Source: Muribaculaceae bacterium (GTDB taxonomy: Bacteria; Bacteroidota; Bacteroidia; Bacteroidales; Muribaculaceae). From it: a DNA stretch of 12,862 bases. The stretch is taken from the NCBI GenBank assembly GCA_017545095.1, contig JAFYCU010000015.1, positions 1-12,862 of the forward strand, given 5' to 3'. Positions 1 through 7,480 of the stretch are shown piece after piece. A program made the position numbers and the translations under genes. Within the stretch, counting starts at the first letter, position 1; each line of letters starts with the position of its first letter. The notes beneath the pieces were generated by a model. It did not search any database. It had not been told where the DNA came from and worked only from the letters and a program-made list of their open reading frames with translations.

Positions 1-2
1 AT

Positions 3-647
3 TTCCCGCCGTTCAAAATGCTGTTTATCTTCACGGCCACATTTCTGATTATGGTGGAGGTGGTGCGCTGGAGCATAGGATATGAGGAACAGCCCAAGCC
101 GTCCTTCAACAAATCACTCCATGAAGCAATCTACGAATCGCTCAACGATGGCACCTATATGGACGAAAGCAAAACCAGCAACAAGCAGGCCGTACACGAT
201 TTTGAGTTGCGAAAGCATTTGATAGGTGATAGCATCTCCAAGATGATTGATTGGCTCGATGACCACCGCGCCATCTCCATCATCCTGTTTCAAGGCGTTG
301 TGGCTCTGGTGGTGTGGCGCTTTTTCCAACACTCTAAACGTTTGCCACAGCTATCGCTCAGTGAACAGATGTTTGTGCAGGTTTTTCTCAGCAGCCAAAT
401 GATGCTTATCTCGGCTGTTTATTTCCTGCTGAGCCTGCTGTGGAAGCCTGGCGGCGTAGATGACCTGCCATCACCAATCGCCTTGTCGATATATCTATTC
501 GACTATAAGCAACTCTTTGGCTACAGCTGGTGGGGCACATTGTGGCGCTCGGCAGCTGCAATGGTGCTGTTGTGGGGCATCATTATTGGAGTAGGTATAA
601 TTGCGTTCGTTTTTGTCATATATCCAACTTTCGCTGCCGATGCTTAA
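3..647 (+). CDS. Membrane protein, 3' part (possible DUF3667 family)
   Basis: The reading frame is open to the left edge, so the first ATG at 18 is probably internal and the gene is 5'-truncated by the window. The visible 209-plus residues hold a hydrophobic segment at about 1-21 (counted from that ATG), a polar loop of about 60 residues rich in N, D, E and K, a second span near 85-103, a third near 119-142, and a long hydrophobic C-terminal region (about 168-204) that could be one or two spans. The sequence FPPFK just before the first span, and an SEQMFVQVFLSSQM stretch before the third, recall DUF3667 proteins of Bacteroidetes, which carry an N-terminal zinc ribbon that would lie outside the window. 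That family call is tentative and no biochemical function is known. The gene converges on the coiled-coil gene, with 51 bases between the stops. Confidence 0.6.
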   Translation, partial: FPPFKMLFIFTATFLIMVEVVRWSIGYEEQPKPSFNKSLHEAIYESLNDGTYMDESKTSNKQAVHDFELRKHLIGDSISKMIDWLDDHRAISIILFQGVVALVVWRFFQHSKRLPQLSLSEQMFVQVFLSSQMMLISAVYFLLSLLWKPGGVDDLPSPIALSIYLFDYKQLFGYSWWGTLWRSAAAMVLLWGIIIGVGIIAFVFVIYPTFAADA

Positions 648-698
648 TTGATGTTGGTTTAGCCCACACGACATGCCTTACCTTCCCAACGACTTGCG

Positions 699-3257
699 TC
701 AGAACAACGAGAGCTGGCGTGGGTCGTTGACTATTTTCTTTGGCTCTGAATCTGGCTCGGGTTCCAGTTCGGGTTCTGGTTCAGGATTGGGCTCCACGGG
801 CATGAGCCAGTCAATGTCGTCGAGGTCGGCCAGCGAAGGGGCGCTGTGATGCCGTGGTTCGGATGCGGGCAATACAGAATCCTGAGCTGTTTGGTCCGCG
901 AGCGGCTCGATGGCTGACGACATGTCGGGAAGAGCCATCTCCCCCTCCAGCATTGGCTCATCGGCATGCAACGGGACAGGCTCGACTGTTTCCGTCTTCC
1001 GTGATGCTGGCTCAACCAGTGGCGCATCCTTTGGCATTGGCTCTACCGCTGCTGTCTTGGCGGCGACTGGCGGAGTGGCAAACGACACCGTTTCGGGTTC
1101 TTGGACTGGTTCGGCTTGCGGCTCAGCAGCTTTGCGTGCGCCACGCTTGGCCTTGCCAGCGGTTTTGGATTTGGATATTCCCTTGGCCCCGCCATCTTGC
1201 TCGGGGGTGGAAACCATGTCGGCCTTCCGCGCCAGCTGCCTCGGCAACGCCTCAAGTGCCGTGAGCAATTCCTCGACCTGTGCTCTGGCCTGGGTGAGTT
1301 CGCCACGCGTGTGGTTGTGCTGTTGTTGTTCGATGGTGAATTGCTGCTGGAGGTGGTTGAGCTGCGTGCGCAGCGAGTCGGCCTCGGCCTTGAGCTGCTG
1401 CTGTTGTTCTTGTGCCACCCGCTCGGCGGCCTGCGCCTGTTGCACTTGGGATTGGGCTTGCTTCAGGTTTTGCTCGGCGGTGCCGTGATCGGCGGCACGG
1501 CGTTTCACATCGGCTTTCACCTGCGCCAGGTCGTCGAGGGCCTGGGTGAGCTGTTGTTCGGTTTCGATGTGCTGCCGTGTGAGGCGTTCATGCTCGGCGG
1601 TTACGTGTTTGAGCTGTTGTTCGGCGGTGTCGCGAGCTTGCTCCAGCGTGGTTTTCACCGCTTCGGCCTCTTGGGCGCGTTGCTCGGCCTGCTCGCCCCG
1701 TGCCTCGGCAGCGGTGACCCGCCCCTTCAACCGTTCGATGGCCTCACGGTCGTGGGTCATGGTTGCTGTGGCCATGGTGAGTTCGCCCTCGCGCTGGGCC
1801 AGAAGAGCCTTCATTTCCGACAATGCCGACTGCGCCTGCCGCAGCTCGCCAGTGAGCTGGTTCTTCACCGTGTCGTGTTCAGTTTGCAAGCCTGCCATCA
1901 CCTCCTCGCGCGAGGCCTCCATCGCCTCAAGACGCGCCACGGCCTGGTTGCGCGCGGCAACGGCCTCGTCGGTCTCTTTCTGCATTTGCTCGCATTGCGC
2001 GTTGGCCACGGTGACCTGGGCACGTGTCTCGCGCAGCTCCTGACGTAGGGTCTGGTTCTCGTCGTGCGTCTCGCCCTGTGACTGCTGTGCCTGCGCCAGC
2101 TGACTCTTGAGCAAAGTGATTTGACTACGGTAGTCATCGGCCAGGTCGCCGGCGGTGGCGAGTTGGCGTTTAAGGTCATCGATGCGGTTGGCGAGGTCCA
2201 CATCGCGTCGCCGCTGCTTCTCGGCCATCGTCTTGGCCATTTGGTCGCGCTCGTCAACGGCTTTCTGCAAGCGGTCGACCTGACCCTGCATCTGCTGCTG
2301 GCGTTCCTCGTCCTGCGCATTGCGCTCGCTGAGGAGCACCTGCTGGTTACGTTCGAGTTCGTTGCGCTCCTGGCGCAGTTTCTCGGCCAGTTGGCGCTGG
2401 TCGGCCATCTGCTGACTTTGCGCAGCCAGCTCTTGCTCCTTGGTATCAAGAGCCGCCTGCTTGTCGTTGAGTTCCTGCTCCAGCGCAGCCACACGACTCT
2501 TGGCCTGTGCCAGATCCACATCCACGGCCTCCTGCCGCGCGGCCACCTCTTGCCGCGCCACCTCCAGGGCATTGCGAGTCTGGGCGAGTTCGTCTTCAAG
2601 TCGCGCGATTTTCGCCTCTTGTTCCGGGTCGGGCACGGGAGCGGCGGGAGTTGCCGACGAAGGCACCTTCAGCTCCAAAGCGCGGTATTTCATCTCGAGC
2701 CCTTGATTGGTAAGCTCGAGTTGCTCCACGGTTCGTTCCAATTCGGTAACACGCCCAGCGAGCGAGTTGGCACGGGTCTGCGCCAAGCGTTTCTCACTCT
2801 CAGCCTGCTGCAGGTTCTGGCGAAGCCGGTCGGCAACCTGCTTGGCCGCCTCCAATGCTTCATTGTCAATGCTGCGTGCGGGGGTAGCCTGTTCCTTGTG
2901 GTTTCCACCTTCCGGCTGGTTGGCGGCGGCAGCTGCATCATCGTCTGGTCGCGCTTTGGCGACAGGTGCTGAAGGCTCGGCGGCTGGTGGTGATGGTTTG
3001 GCCAACGGCTCGGTGGTGCTGGCAGGCGACTCCTGAGCACCGGCTTCATGACCCGACGCACCTGCGGCTGGCTGTGATGGGGCCGACCCTTTGGACTCGG
3101 TGGCCGACTTTTGTGAACCAGCAGTGGCTTGCTTGCCACCTGTGCGGAAAGGGTTCACATAGGGCGCACGGGTCATGTCGTAACCCAACTCGTCGTCGAG
3201 GTCTTCGCCATTGTCATTGAACCCGAAGGCACGTTTTATCTTAGAGAAAAACGACAT
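699..3257 (-). CDS. Large coiled-coil protein with C-terminal clamp-binding-like QLSLF
   Basis: This encodes 852 residues. The start at 3257 (MSFFSKIKRAFGF) is preferred to an upstream ATG at 3320, because the predicted promoter lies at 3329-3336 and a transcript from it would begin at about 3320. Layout seen: a basic-amphipathic N-terminus (1-13); an acidic patch; a low-complexity A/P/S/E linker (about 40-125); a long Q/E/A/R-rich heptad region (about 130-676) typical of a parallel coiled coil; a Lys/Ala-rich basic patch (about 691-710) like histone H1 tails; a Pro/Glu-rich linker; the motif DLDDIDWLM (811-819); a PEPEPELEPEP repeat; and the final residues QLSLF (848-852). QLSLF matches the consensus QL(S/D)LF by which polymerases and mismatch-repair proteins bind the beta sliding clamp. 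No ATPase head is visible, so it is not an SMC protein. Function is unknown; a role in chromosome organisation or repair is inference. There is no signal peptide, so it is probably cytoplasmic. Confidence 0.85.
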   Translation of the reverse strand: MSFFSKIKRAFGFNDNGEDLDDELGYDMTRAPYVNPFRTGGKQATAGSQKSATESKGSAPSQPAAGASGHEAGAQESPASTTEPLAKPSPPAAEPSAPVAKARPDDDAAAAANQPEGGNHKEQATPARSIDNEALEAAKQVADRLRQNLQQAESEKRLAQTRANSLAGRVTELERTVEQLELTNQGLEMKYRALELKVPSSATPAAPVPDPEQEAKIARLEDELAQTRNALEVARQEVAARQEAVDVDLAQAKSRVAALEQELNDKQAALDTKEQELAAQSQQMADQRQLAEKLRQERNELERNQQVLLSERNAQDEERQQQMQGQVDRLQKAVDERDQMAKTMAEKQRRRDVDLANRIDDLKRQLATAGDLADDYRSQITLLKSQLAQAQQSQGETHDENQTLRQELRETRAQVTVANAQCEQMQKETDEAVAARNQAVARLEAMEASREEVMAGLQTEHDTVKNQLTGELRQAQSALSEMKALLAQREGELTMATATMTHDREAIERLKGRVTAAEARGEQAEQRAQEAEAVKTTLEQARDTAEQQLKHVTAEHERLTRQHIETEQQLTQALDDLAQVKADVKRRAADHGTAEQNLKQAQSQVQQAQAAERVAQEQQQQLKAEADSLRTQLNHLQQQFTIEQQQHNHTRGELTQARAQVEELLTALEALPRQLARKADMVSTPEQDGGAKGISKSKTAGKAKRGARKAAEPQAEPVQEPETVSFATPPVAAKTAAVEPMPKDAPLVEPASRKTETVEPVPLHADEPMLEGEMALPDMSSAIEPLADQTAQDSVLPASEPRHHSAPSLADLDDIDWLMPVEPNPEPEPELEPEPDSEPKKIVNDPRQLSLF

Positions 3258-3285
3258 GATGTTTGCTAAAACAATAGTGACTTTT

Positions 3286-3313
3286 GCGCCGATTGCGCTA
3301 TGCACGGCGCAAT
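3286..3313 (-). promoter_or_regulatory. Two overlapping, mutually exclusive leader hairpins
   Basis: In the predicted 5' leader of the coiled-coil gene, ATTGCGC (3292-3298) pairs with GCGCAAT (3307-3313) over an 8-base loop. GCGCCG (3286-3291) can instead pair with CGGCGC (3305-3310). The two structures share bases 3307-3310 and cannot form together. This may be a 5' stabilising hairpin or a switch. Only the pairing is seen. Confidence 0.35.
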
Positions 3314-3328
3314 ACGGCAATCAACTTG

Positions 3329-3336
3329 CAAAGGTA
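3329..3336 (-). promoter_or_regulatory. -7 promoter element for the coiled-coil gene
   Basis: Read on the minus strand this is TACCTTTG, an exact match to the Bacteroidetes -7 consensus TAnnTTTG. No convincing TTTG lies 19-21 bases upstream, so the -33 element is weak. Transcription would start near 3320-3324 and give a leader of about 65 bases. Confidence 0.5.
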
Positions 3337-3440
3337 CAAATAAAATTCGAATTGGTTGTTGATTTTGCCAAACAAGTTGGCGAAAAAAGTTCCGAAAAAA
3401 ATAATAACGCCTTGCTGATGGATGGTTCACAAAAAAACAC

Positions 3441-3448
3441 TATCTTTG
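3441..3448 (+). promoter_or_regulatory. -7 promoter element for dsbD
   Basis: TATCTTTG matches TAnnTTTG exactly and lies 20 bases before the first dsbD ATG, which implies a leader of only about 15 bases. The nearest upstream TTG (3412-3414) is 26 bases away, so the -33 box is poor. The position supports the dsbD start at 3469 over the longer open frame from 3211. Confidence 0.5.
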
Positions 3449-3468
3449 CCCATTCAATAAAACCGCAG

Positions 3469-5481
3469 ATGATGAAAAGAACTTTTCTTGCCCTTGCATT
3501 GCTGGTGCTGACGCAGTTTGCCCTGCCGGCACAGATTGTGGCCCCCGTGCATTGGAACTGCCAGACACGCATGACCGACGACACCCATGGGGTGGTCACA
3601 TTCACCGCAGCCATCGATGCCGGGTGGCACCTCTACGACACACAACTGCCCGACGGTGGCCCCGTGCCCACCACAGTGGAATGGAAACGACTCGACGGCG
3701 TGAAACTCGACGGGAAACTCTCGAAATCGCCCAAGCCCCACGAGGAGCACGACGCCACCTTCGACATGACCTTGCGCTGGTGGACGGGCAAAGCCACGCT
3801 GGCACAACGGTTCACCGTCACGGACGAGCAGTATGCCATTGAGGGCCAAGTGCGCTACATGGCCTGCAACGACGAGACCTGCACCGCACCCAGCTCCGAG
3901 CCGTTCTCCTTCAAGGGCGAGGTGAAAAAACCCGCCGAAGAGGCTAAGGAAACCGAGGTTAACCAAACCGCCGACAGCATCCAGGACACCGTAAGCACAG
4001 CAAGTGCCGACACCCTTCAAGCCGCTGCCTCGGTGCTCGCCGTGGGCGACACCTGGGCCCCGGTGGCCACGCTCACCGCTGCGCCCGATGGTGGAGCCGC
4101 CAACGAGCAGACAGCAGCAAGCGGCACGGGGCTGTGGCAGATATTCGGGCTTTGTTTTCTGGGCGGCTTGCTCGCCCTGCTCACGCCCTGCGTGTGGCCC
4201 ATCATCCCCATGACGGTGAGCTTTTTCCTCAAGAAAAGCGGCACGCGCGCACGCGCTCTGCGCGATGCCATCACCTATGGAATCGCCATCGTGGTCATCT
4301 ATGTGGCACTGGGTCTGGCGGTGAGTGCCATCTTCGGTGCCAGCGCACTCAACGCCTTGGCCACCAATGCCGTGTGCAACATCATCTTCTTCCTGTTGTT
4401 GGTGCTGTTTGCCATCTCGTTTTTCGGAGCCTTTGAGCTCAAGTTGCCCGACTCGTGGTCGAACCGCGTGGATGCTGCCGCCGAGCGCACCACCGGCCTG
4501 CTGAGCCTGTTCTTCATGGCCTTCACGCTGGTCGTCGTGTCGTTCTCGTGCACGGGTCCCATCATTGGCACGCTGCTCGTCGAGGCCGCCAGCCAAGGCA
4601 GCAGCCTGGGTCCGGCCATCGGCATGCTGGGCTTTGCCATCGCCCTGGCCATCCCGTTCACATTGTTCGCCCTGTTCCCGTCATGGCTCAAGAAGCTGCC
4701 GCGTTCGGGCGGATGGATGAACACGGTGAAGGTGGTGCTGGGCTTCGTGGAGCTGGCATTGTCGCTCAAGTTCCTCTCGGTAGCCGACCTGGCCTATGGC
4801 TGGCACATCCTCGACCGCGAGGTGTTCCTGGCGCTGTGGATTGCCATCTTCGGCTTGCTGGGGCTGTATCTGCTGGGCATTTTCCGTTTCGAGAGCGATG
4901 GAGAGCCGCGACAGAGCGGTGTGGGTGTGACGCGCTTCATGCTCGGTCTGGTGTCGATGGCATTCACCGCCTATCTGGTGCCCGGGCTGTGGGGAGCCCC
5001 GCTGCGTGCCACCAGTGCCTTTGTTCCGCCACTGGCCACGCAAGATTTCAACCTCTACGGCGGCGAACTCACACAGTTCACCGACTACGATCAGGGCATG
5101 GCCGCCGCAGCACAGCAAGGCAAGCCGGTGTTTGTCGACTTCTCGGGCTTTGGCTGCGTGAACTGCCGCAAGATGGAGGGAGCCGTGCTCGACCGCGACG
5201 AGGTGAAGCAGCTCATCACCGACCGCTTTGTGACCATCCAACTCATGGTCGACGACAAGACCCCGCTGCCGCAGCCGCGTTATGTGGAGGAGAACGGCCG
5301 CCAGGTGGAGCTTTCCACCACGGGCGACCTGTGGAGCTACCTGCAACGCCACAAGTTCGGGGCCAACAGCCAGCCCTACTACGTAATCCTCGACCCGCAG
5401 GGCAACCTGCTCAGCGGCCCATTTGCCTACAAGGAAGACGTGCCGGGGTTCATGGAGTTCCTGCGCAAGGGATTGCAATAA
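3469..5481 (+). CDS. dsbD: Protein-disulfide reductase DsbD family (thiol:disulfide interchange protein)
   Basis: This moves reducing power from cytoplasmic thioredoxin across the inner membrane to periplasmic thiol proteins. The 670 residues begin with a signal peptide (about 1-22, MMKRTFLALALLVL...). An N-terminal DsbD-alpha-like beta domain follows, with a cysteine pair C133/C138 (MACNDETC). The polytopic beta domain starts near 225; its conserved cysteines are C241 (LLTPCVWP) and C361 (SFSCTGP), 120 residues apart, close to the 122 between C163 and C285 in E. coli. The C-terminal thioredoxin-like domain carries FSGFGCVNCRKME with the CxxC at 563-566. All three redox modules are intact. 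Start: ATG 3469 (or the adjacent 3472) begins the signal peptide and follows the -7 element at 3441. The gene is monocistronic, divergent from the coiled-coil gene, and followed by a palindromic repeat. Confidence 0.95.
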   Translation: MMKRTFLALALLVLTQFALPAQIVAPVHWNCQTRMTDDTHGVVTFTAAIDAGWHLYDTQLPDGGPVPTTVEWKRLDGVKLDGKLSKSPKPHEEHDATFDMTLRWWTGKATLAQRFTVTDEQYAIEGQVRYMACNDETCTAPSSEPFSFKGEVKKPAEEAKETEVNQTADSIQDTVSTASADTLQAAASVLAVGDTWAPVATLTAAPDGGAANEQTAASGTGLWQIFGLCFLGGLLALLTPCVWPIIPMTVSFFLKKSGTRARALRDAITYGIAIVVIYVALGLAVSAIFGASALNALATNAVCNIIFFLLLVLFAISFFGAFELKLPDSWSNRVDAAAERTTGLLSLFFMAFTLVVVSFSCTGPIIGTLLVEAASQGSSLGPAIGMLGFAIALAIPFTLFALFPSWLKKLPRSGGWMNTVKVVLGFVELALSLKFLSVADLAYGWHILDREVFLALWIAIFGLLGLYLLGIFRFESDGEPRQSGVGVTRFMLGLVSMAFTAYLVPGLWGAPLRATSAFVPPLATQDFNLYGGELTQFTDYDQGMAAAAQQGKPVFVDFSGFGCVNCRKMEGAVLDRDEVKQLITDRFVTIQLMVDDKTPLPQPRYVEENGRQVELSTTGDLWSYLQRHKFGANSQPYYVILDPQGNLLSGPFAYKEDVPGFMEFLRKGLQ

Positions 5482-5516
5482 CGCCATAGCCCGCCAGACA
5501 TCGATCGGGCATCATT

Positions 5517-5607
5517 TGCGAGCTTGCGTTCCAAAACGCGAAAAAAATCGCCGTTTTGGAACGCAAGCTCGCATTTCGCTATGGTTTTCGATGGGAAAAA
5601 TAACGCC
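5517..5607. repeat. Bipartite palindromic repeat, copy 1
   Basis: The core 5517-5573 is a perfect 22-base inverted repeat (arms 5517-5538 and 5552-5573) around a 13-base loop, cgaaaaaaatcgc. The flank 5574-5607 (ttcgctatggttttc...aacgcc) is shared, at about 28 of 34 positions, with 7222-7254 in the same direction. The core itself is the exact reverse complement of the copy 2 core. The hairpin has no T-run on either side, so it is not a standard intrinsic terminator, though it sits between the convergent 3' ends of dsbD and the ATPase gene. Confidence 0.9.
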
Positions 5608-5685
5608 TATCTTCACGATGGCTCAAATCACCTATAGTTTCCACCCTTGGAATCACGCTTACTGGTAAAGCCGCTATGTGAGGCT

Positions 5686-7125
5686 CTATGCAAATCTATC
5701 GCGAGTGGGTAGAAAAAGGTCATCGGCGGTAACTTGCGACTGCACTTCATTGGCATAGCCGTTGGGAACCAAGCCGAAGGTGGAGATGAAAGTGAGGTGC
5801 ACACTCGCCCGGGTGCCAGTGTCGTTCACAAAACGGGCACGTTTCCAGCGCAATTTCATGTCGTAGGCTTTGTCGATCAGGTACTCTTGCGCGGCAAATT
5901 TAATCTCGCACAAGTTAATCACCTTGTCGGCACGCTCGATGAGCAGGTCAATCTGGGTACCCGGGCCCCGTTCCTCGTCATCAAGCGCACGCCAGGAATA
6001 GGCTTTGGTCATCACCCCCGAAATGCCCAAGGATTGCTTAATTTGTGATAAATGGGCAAAACACACCTGTTCAAAGGCCAGTCCTTGCCATGCCGCGCGT
6101 TGAGACGACCGCTCCATGTGACTCCAAAAGTGTTCATCTTCGCCATCGTGGTTGGCCATGAACTTGAAATAGAACAAGGTGAAGTTGTCGGTCAATTGAT
6201 AGATGGTGCATTTCTTCGAAGCTCCAAAACCTTGGTAAGACCTGATAAAGTCGCAATTCTCCAGATTTTCCAACACGACACTCAGTTTGCCACTGCTGGC
6301 CAAGCGGCCAGCCTCGATGATCTCGTTCCGAGTCATGCCAATTCGCTTTGCGGCCAGGGCGGAAATCACACGGACGTAGGTTTCGGGATGAGTGTACAAC
6401 GAGGCGTATAGCGCGTTGAACTCATTGCGCAACTCGCCGTCGCGTGCAAAAAACAGTGTATCGATGTTTTGACTCACGCTCAGCCCCTTTTTCAAGCCAT
6501 TCCAGTAAAAAGGCACTCCGCCCATTACCATGTAGCACTGAAGCAGGTCGTAGCGCGACAAGGCCAACTGCCTCGCCTGAGCCAGCAGTTCACACTCGTG
6601 GAGGGTGAATGGATGCAGGTGGATGCGCCGCGTTACGCGGTTGTGCAACCCGCCGTGATTGTTGAATACATTTTTCACAATCCACGAGGTGGCAGAGCCG
6701 CACACAATCAGCAACACGTCCTTCCGAGCCGAGGCAAACCCATTCCAAAAATGCTCCAAAGCTGGCACAAAATGCGACTGAGGTGTTTCCATCCACGGCA
6801 TCTCATCGATGAAAACAACCTTTCGGCTATCAGGCGATGCGGCAATGAATTCCTCCAGCAAATTGAATGCCTCAAACCACGTTGCGGGCACACTGGCCGG
6901 ACGAAACCCCTGTTTCACGAGTGAATCGCGGAACGAGGTCAATTGCTGCCGTTTACCCTCGTTGGCCAAACCGGCATGTTGAAACGTGAACTGGTAGTTG
7001 AACTTTTCCCTAACCAGAAACGTCTTGCCCACTCGCCGCCTACCATACACGACCACAAACTCGGAATAGTCCGAGTCGTAAGCCACTTGCAACGTTTGTA
7101 ATTCTTTTTCGCGTCCTATTATCAT
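5686..7125 (-). CDS. AAA-type ATPase with C-terminal DUF234 / PD-(D/E)XK-like domain
   Basis: This encodes 479 residues of the archaeal-ATPase-like (COG1672 type) family that is abundant in Bacteroidales. Seen: Walker A GRRRVGKT at 28-35; Walker B KVVFIDE at 102-108; a sensor-like VCGSATSW at 141-148; MGGVPFYW at 201-208; a helix-turn-helix-like middle (about 250-300); and a C-terminal domain with GLAFEQVC (348-355), QIDLLIER (391-398) and CEIKF (406-410). The D...ExK spacing is that of a PD-(D/E)XK nuclease fold, as expected for DUF234. The substrate is unknown; a DNA-associated or defence-like role is inferred only from the domains. It stands alone between two copies of a palindromic repeat (5517-5607, 7165-7254), which suggests a cassette acquired or amplified with those repeats. 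The start at 7125 (MIIGREKEL) is at the usual place for the family, before the P-loop. Confidence 0.9.
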   Translation of the reverse strand: MIIGREKELQTLQVAYDSDYSEFVVVYGRRRVGKTFLVREKFNYQFTFQHAGLANEGKRQQLTSFRDSLVKQGFRPASVPATWFEAFNLLEEFIAASPDSRKVVFIDEMPWMETPQSHFVPALEHFWNGFASARKDVLLIVCGSATSWIVKNVFNNHGGLHNRVTRRIHLHPFTLHECELLAQARQLALSRYDLLQCYMVMGGVPFYWNGLKKGLSVSQNIDTLFFARDGELRNEFNALYASLYTHPETYVRVISALAAKRIGMTRNEIIEAGRLASSGKLSVVLENLENCDFIRSYQGFGASKKCTIYQLTDNFTLFYFKFMANHDGEDEHFWSHMERSSQRAAWQGLAFEQVCFAHLSQIKQSLGISGVMTKAYSWRALDDEERGPGTQIDLLIERADKVINLCEIKFAAQEYLIDKAYDMKLRWKRARFVNDTGTRASVHLTFISTFGLVPNGYANEVQSQVTADDLFLPTRDRFA

Positions 7126-7147
7126 CGTACACCATTTTTGTCGCGTG

Positions 7148-7155
7148 CAAAATTA
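7148..7155 (-). promoter_or_regulatory. -7 promoter element for the ATPase gene
   Basis: The minus strand reads TAATTTTG, matching TAnnTTTG, and transcription would start about 17 bases before the ATG at 7125. The -33 region would fall inside the left arm of palindrome copy 2 (7165-7186) and shows no good TTTG. The call is therefore moderate. Confidence 0.4.
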
Positions 7156-7164
7156 GGCAAAAAT

Positions 7165-7254
7165 TGCGAGCTTGCGTTCCAAAACGGCGATTTTTTTCGC
7201 GTTTTGGAACGCAAGCTCGCACTTCGCTATGGTTTTCAGTAGGAAAACAACGCC
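7165..7254. repeat. Bipartite palindromic repeat, copy 2
   Basis: The core 7165-7221 has the same 22-base arms (7165-7186 and 7200-7221) around the loop gcgatttttttcg, the exact reverse complement of the copy 1 loop. The right flank 7222-7254 matches the copy 1 flank in direct orientation. It lies immediately upstream of the ATPase promoter and about 260 bases downstream of the exonuclease III stop. Confidence 0.9.
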
Positions 7255-7377
7255 AGTATGCGTTCATAGGTGTTTTCACAATTTTCAGCGCAGAGGGATT
7301 TTCCGTGGATGCCCCCCCGCGCCTTTTTTACCCACCTTATAGCTCAAATTCCACACAAAAGCGAGCACAAATGATGG

Positions 7378-7417
7378 CCCGGTGTGGCAAACAATGCGGT
7401 GTTCCTGCCACACCGGG
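7378..7417. repeat. 12-base perfect inverted repeat in the ATPase-xth interval
   Basis: CCCGGTGTGGCA (7378-7389) is the exact reverse complement of TGCCACACCGGG (7406-7417), with a 16-base loop. It lies about 65 bases past the xth stop on the xth transcript and could act as a 3'-end hairpin, but no T-run follows. The rest of 7255-7480 holds no gene I can support. Confidence 0.6.
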
Positions 7418-7480
7418 TAGGACACAATGAATGGCCAGTGCCGTTGCGTTCCCAAACGGTGCTGACCGGCCACGTCGGTT

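Noticed and set aside
1101..2048. 315-residue rightward open frame across the coiled-coil gene
   Set aside because: It is antisense to a Q/E/A-rich heptad gene. The Leu/Gly-rich product mirrors that codon bias, and there is no promoter match or protein family resemblance.
3211..3468. Upstream 86-codon extension of dsbD
   Set aside because: It overlaps the divergent coiled-coil gene and contains the -7 element at 3441. The signal peptide begins at 3469.
3454..4596. 380-residue leftward open frame over dsbD
   Set aside because: It is a GC-rich antisense shadow of dsbD with a His/Gly-rich product and no recognisable domain.
5489..5510. GCCCG...CGGGC hairpin after dsbD as a terminator
   Set aside because: It has only a 5-base stem and no T-run.
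5423..5668. Short frame translating the palindromic repeat (RACVPKR...FGTQA)
   Set aside because: The peptide is just the translation of the inverted-repeat arms and appears at both copies on both strands, so it is a repeat, not a gene.
5517..7221. CRISPR-like reading of the two repeats
   Set aside because: There are only two copies 1.65 kb apart with a gene between them, with no regular spacers and no cas genes.
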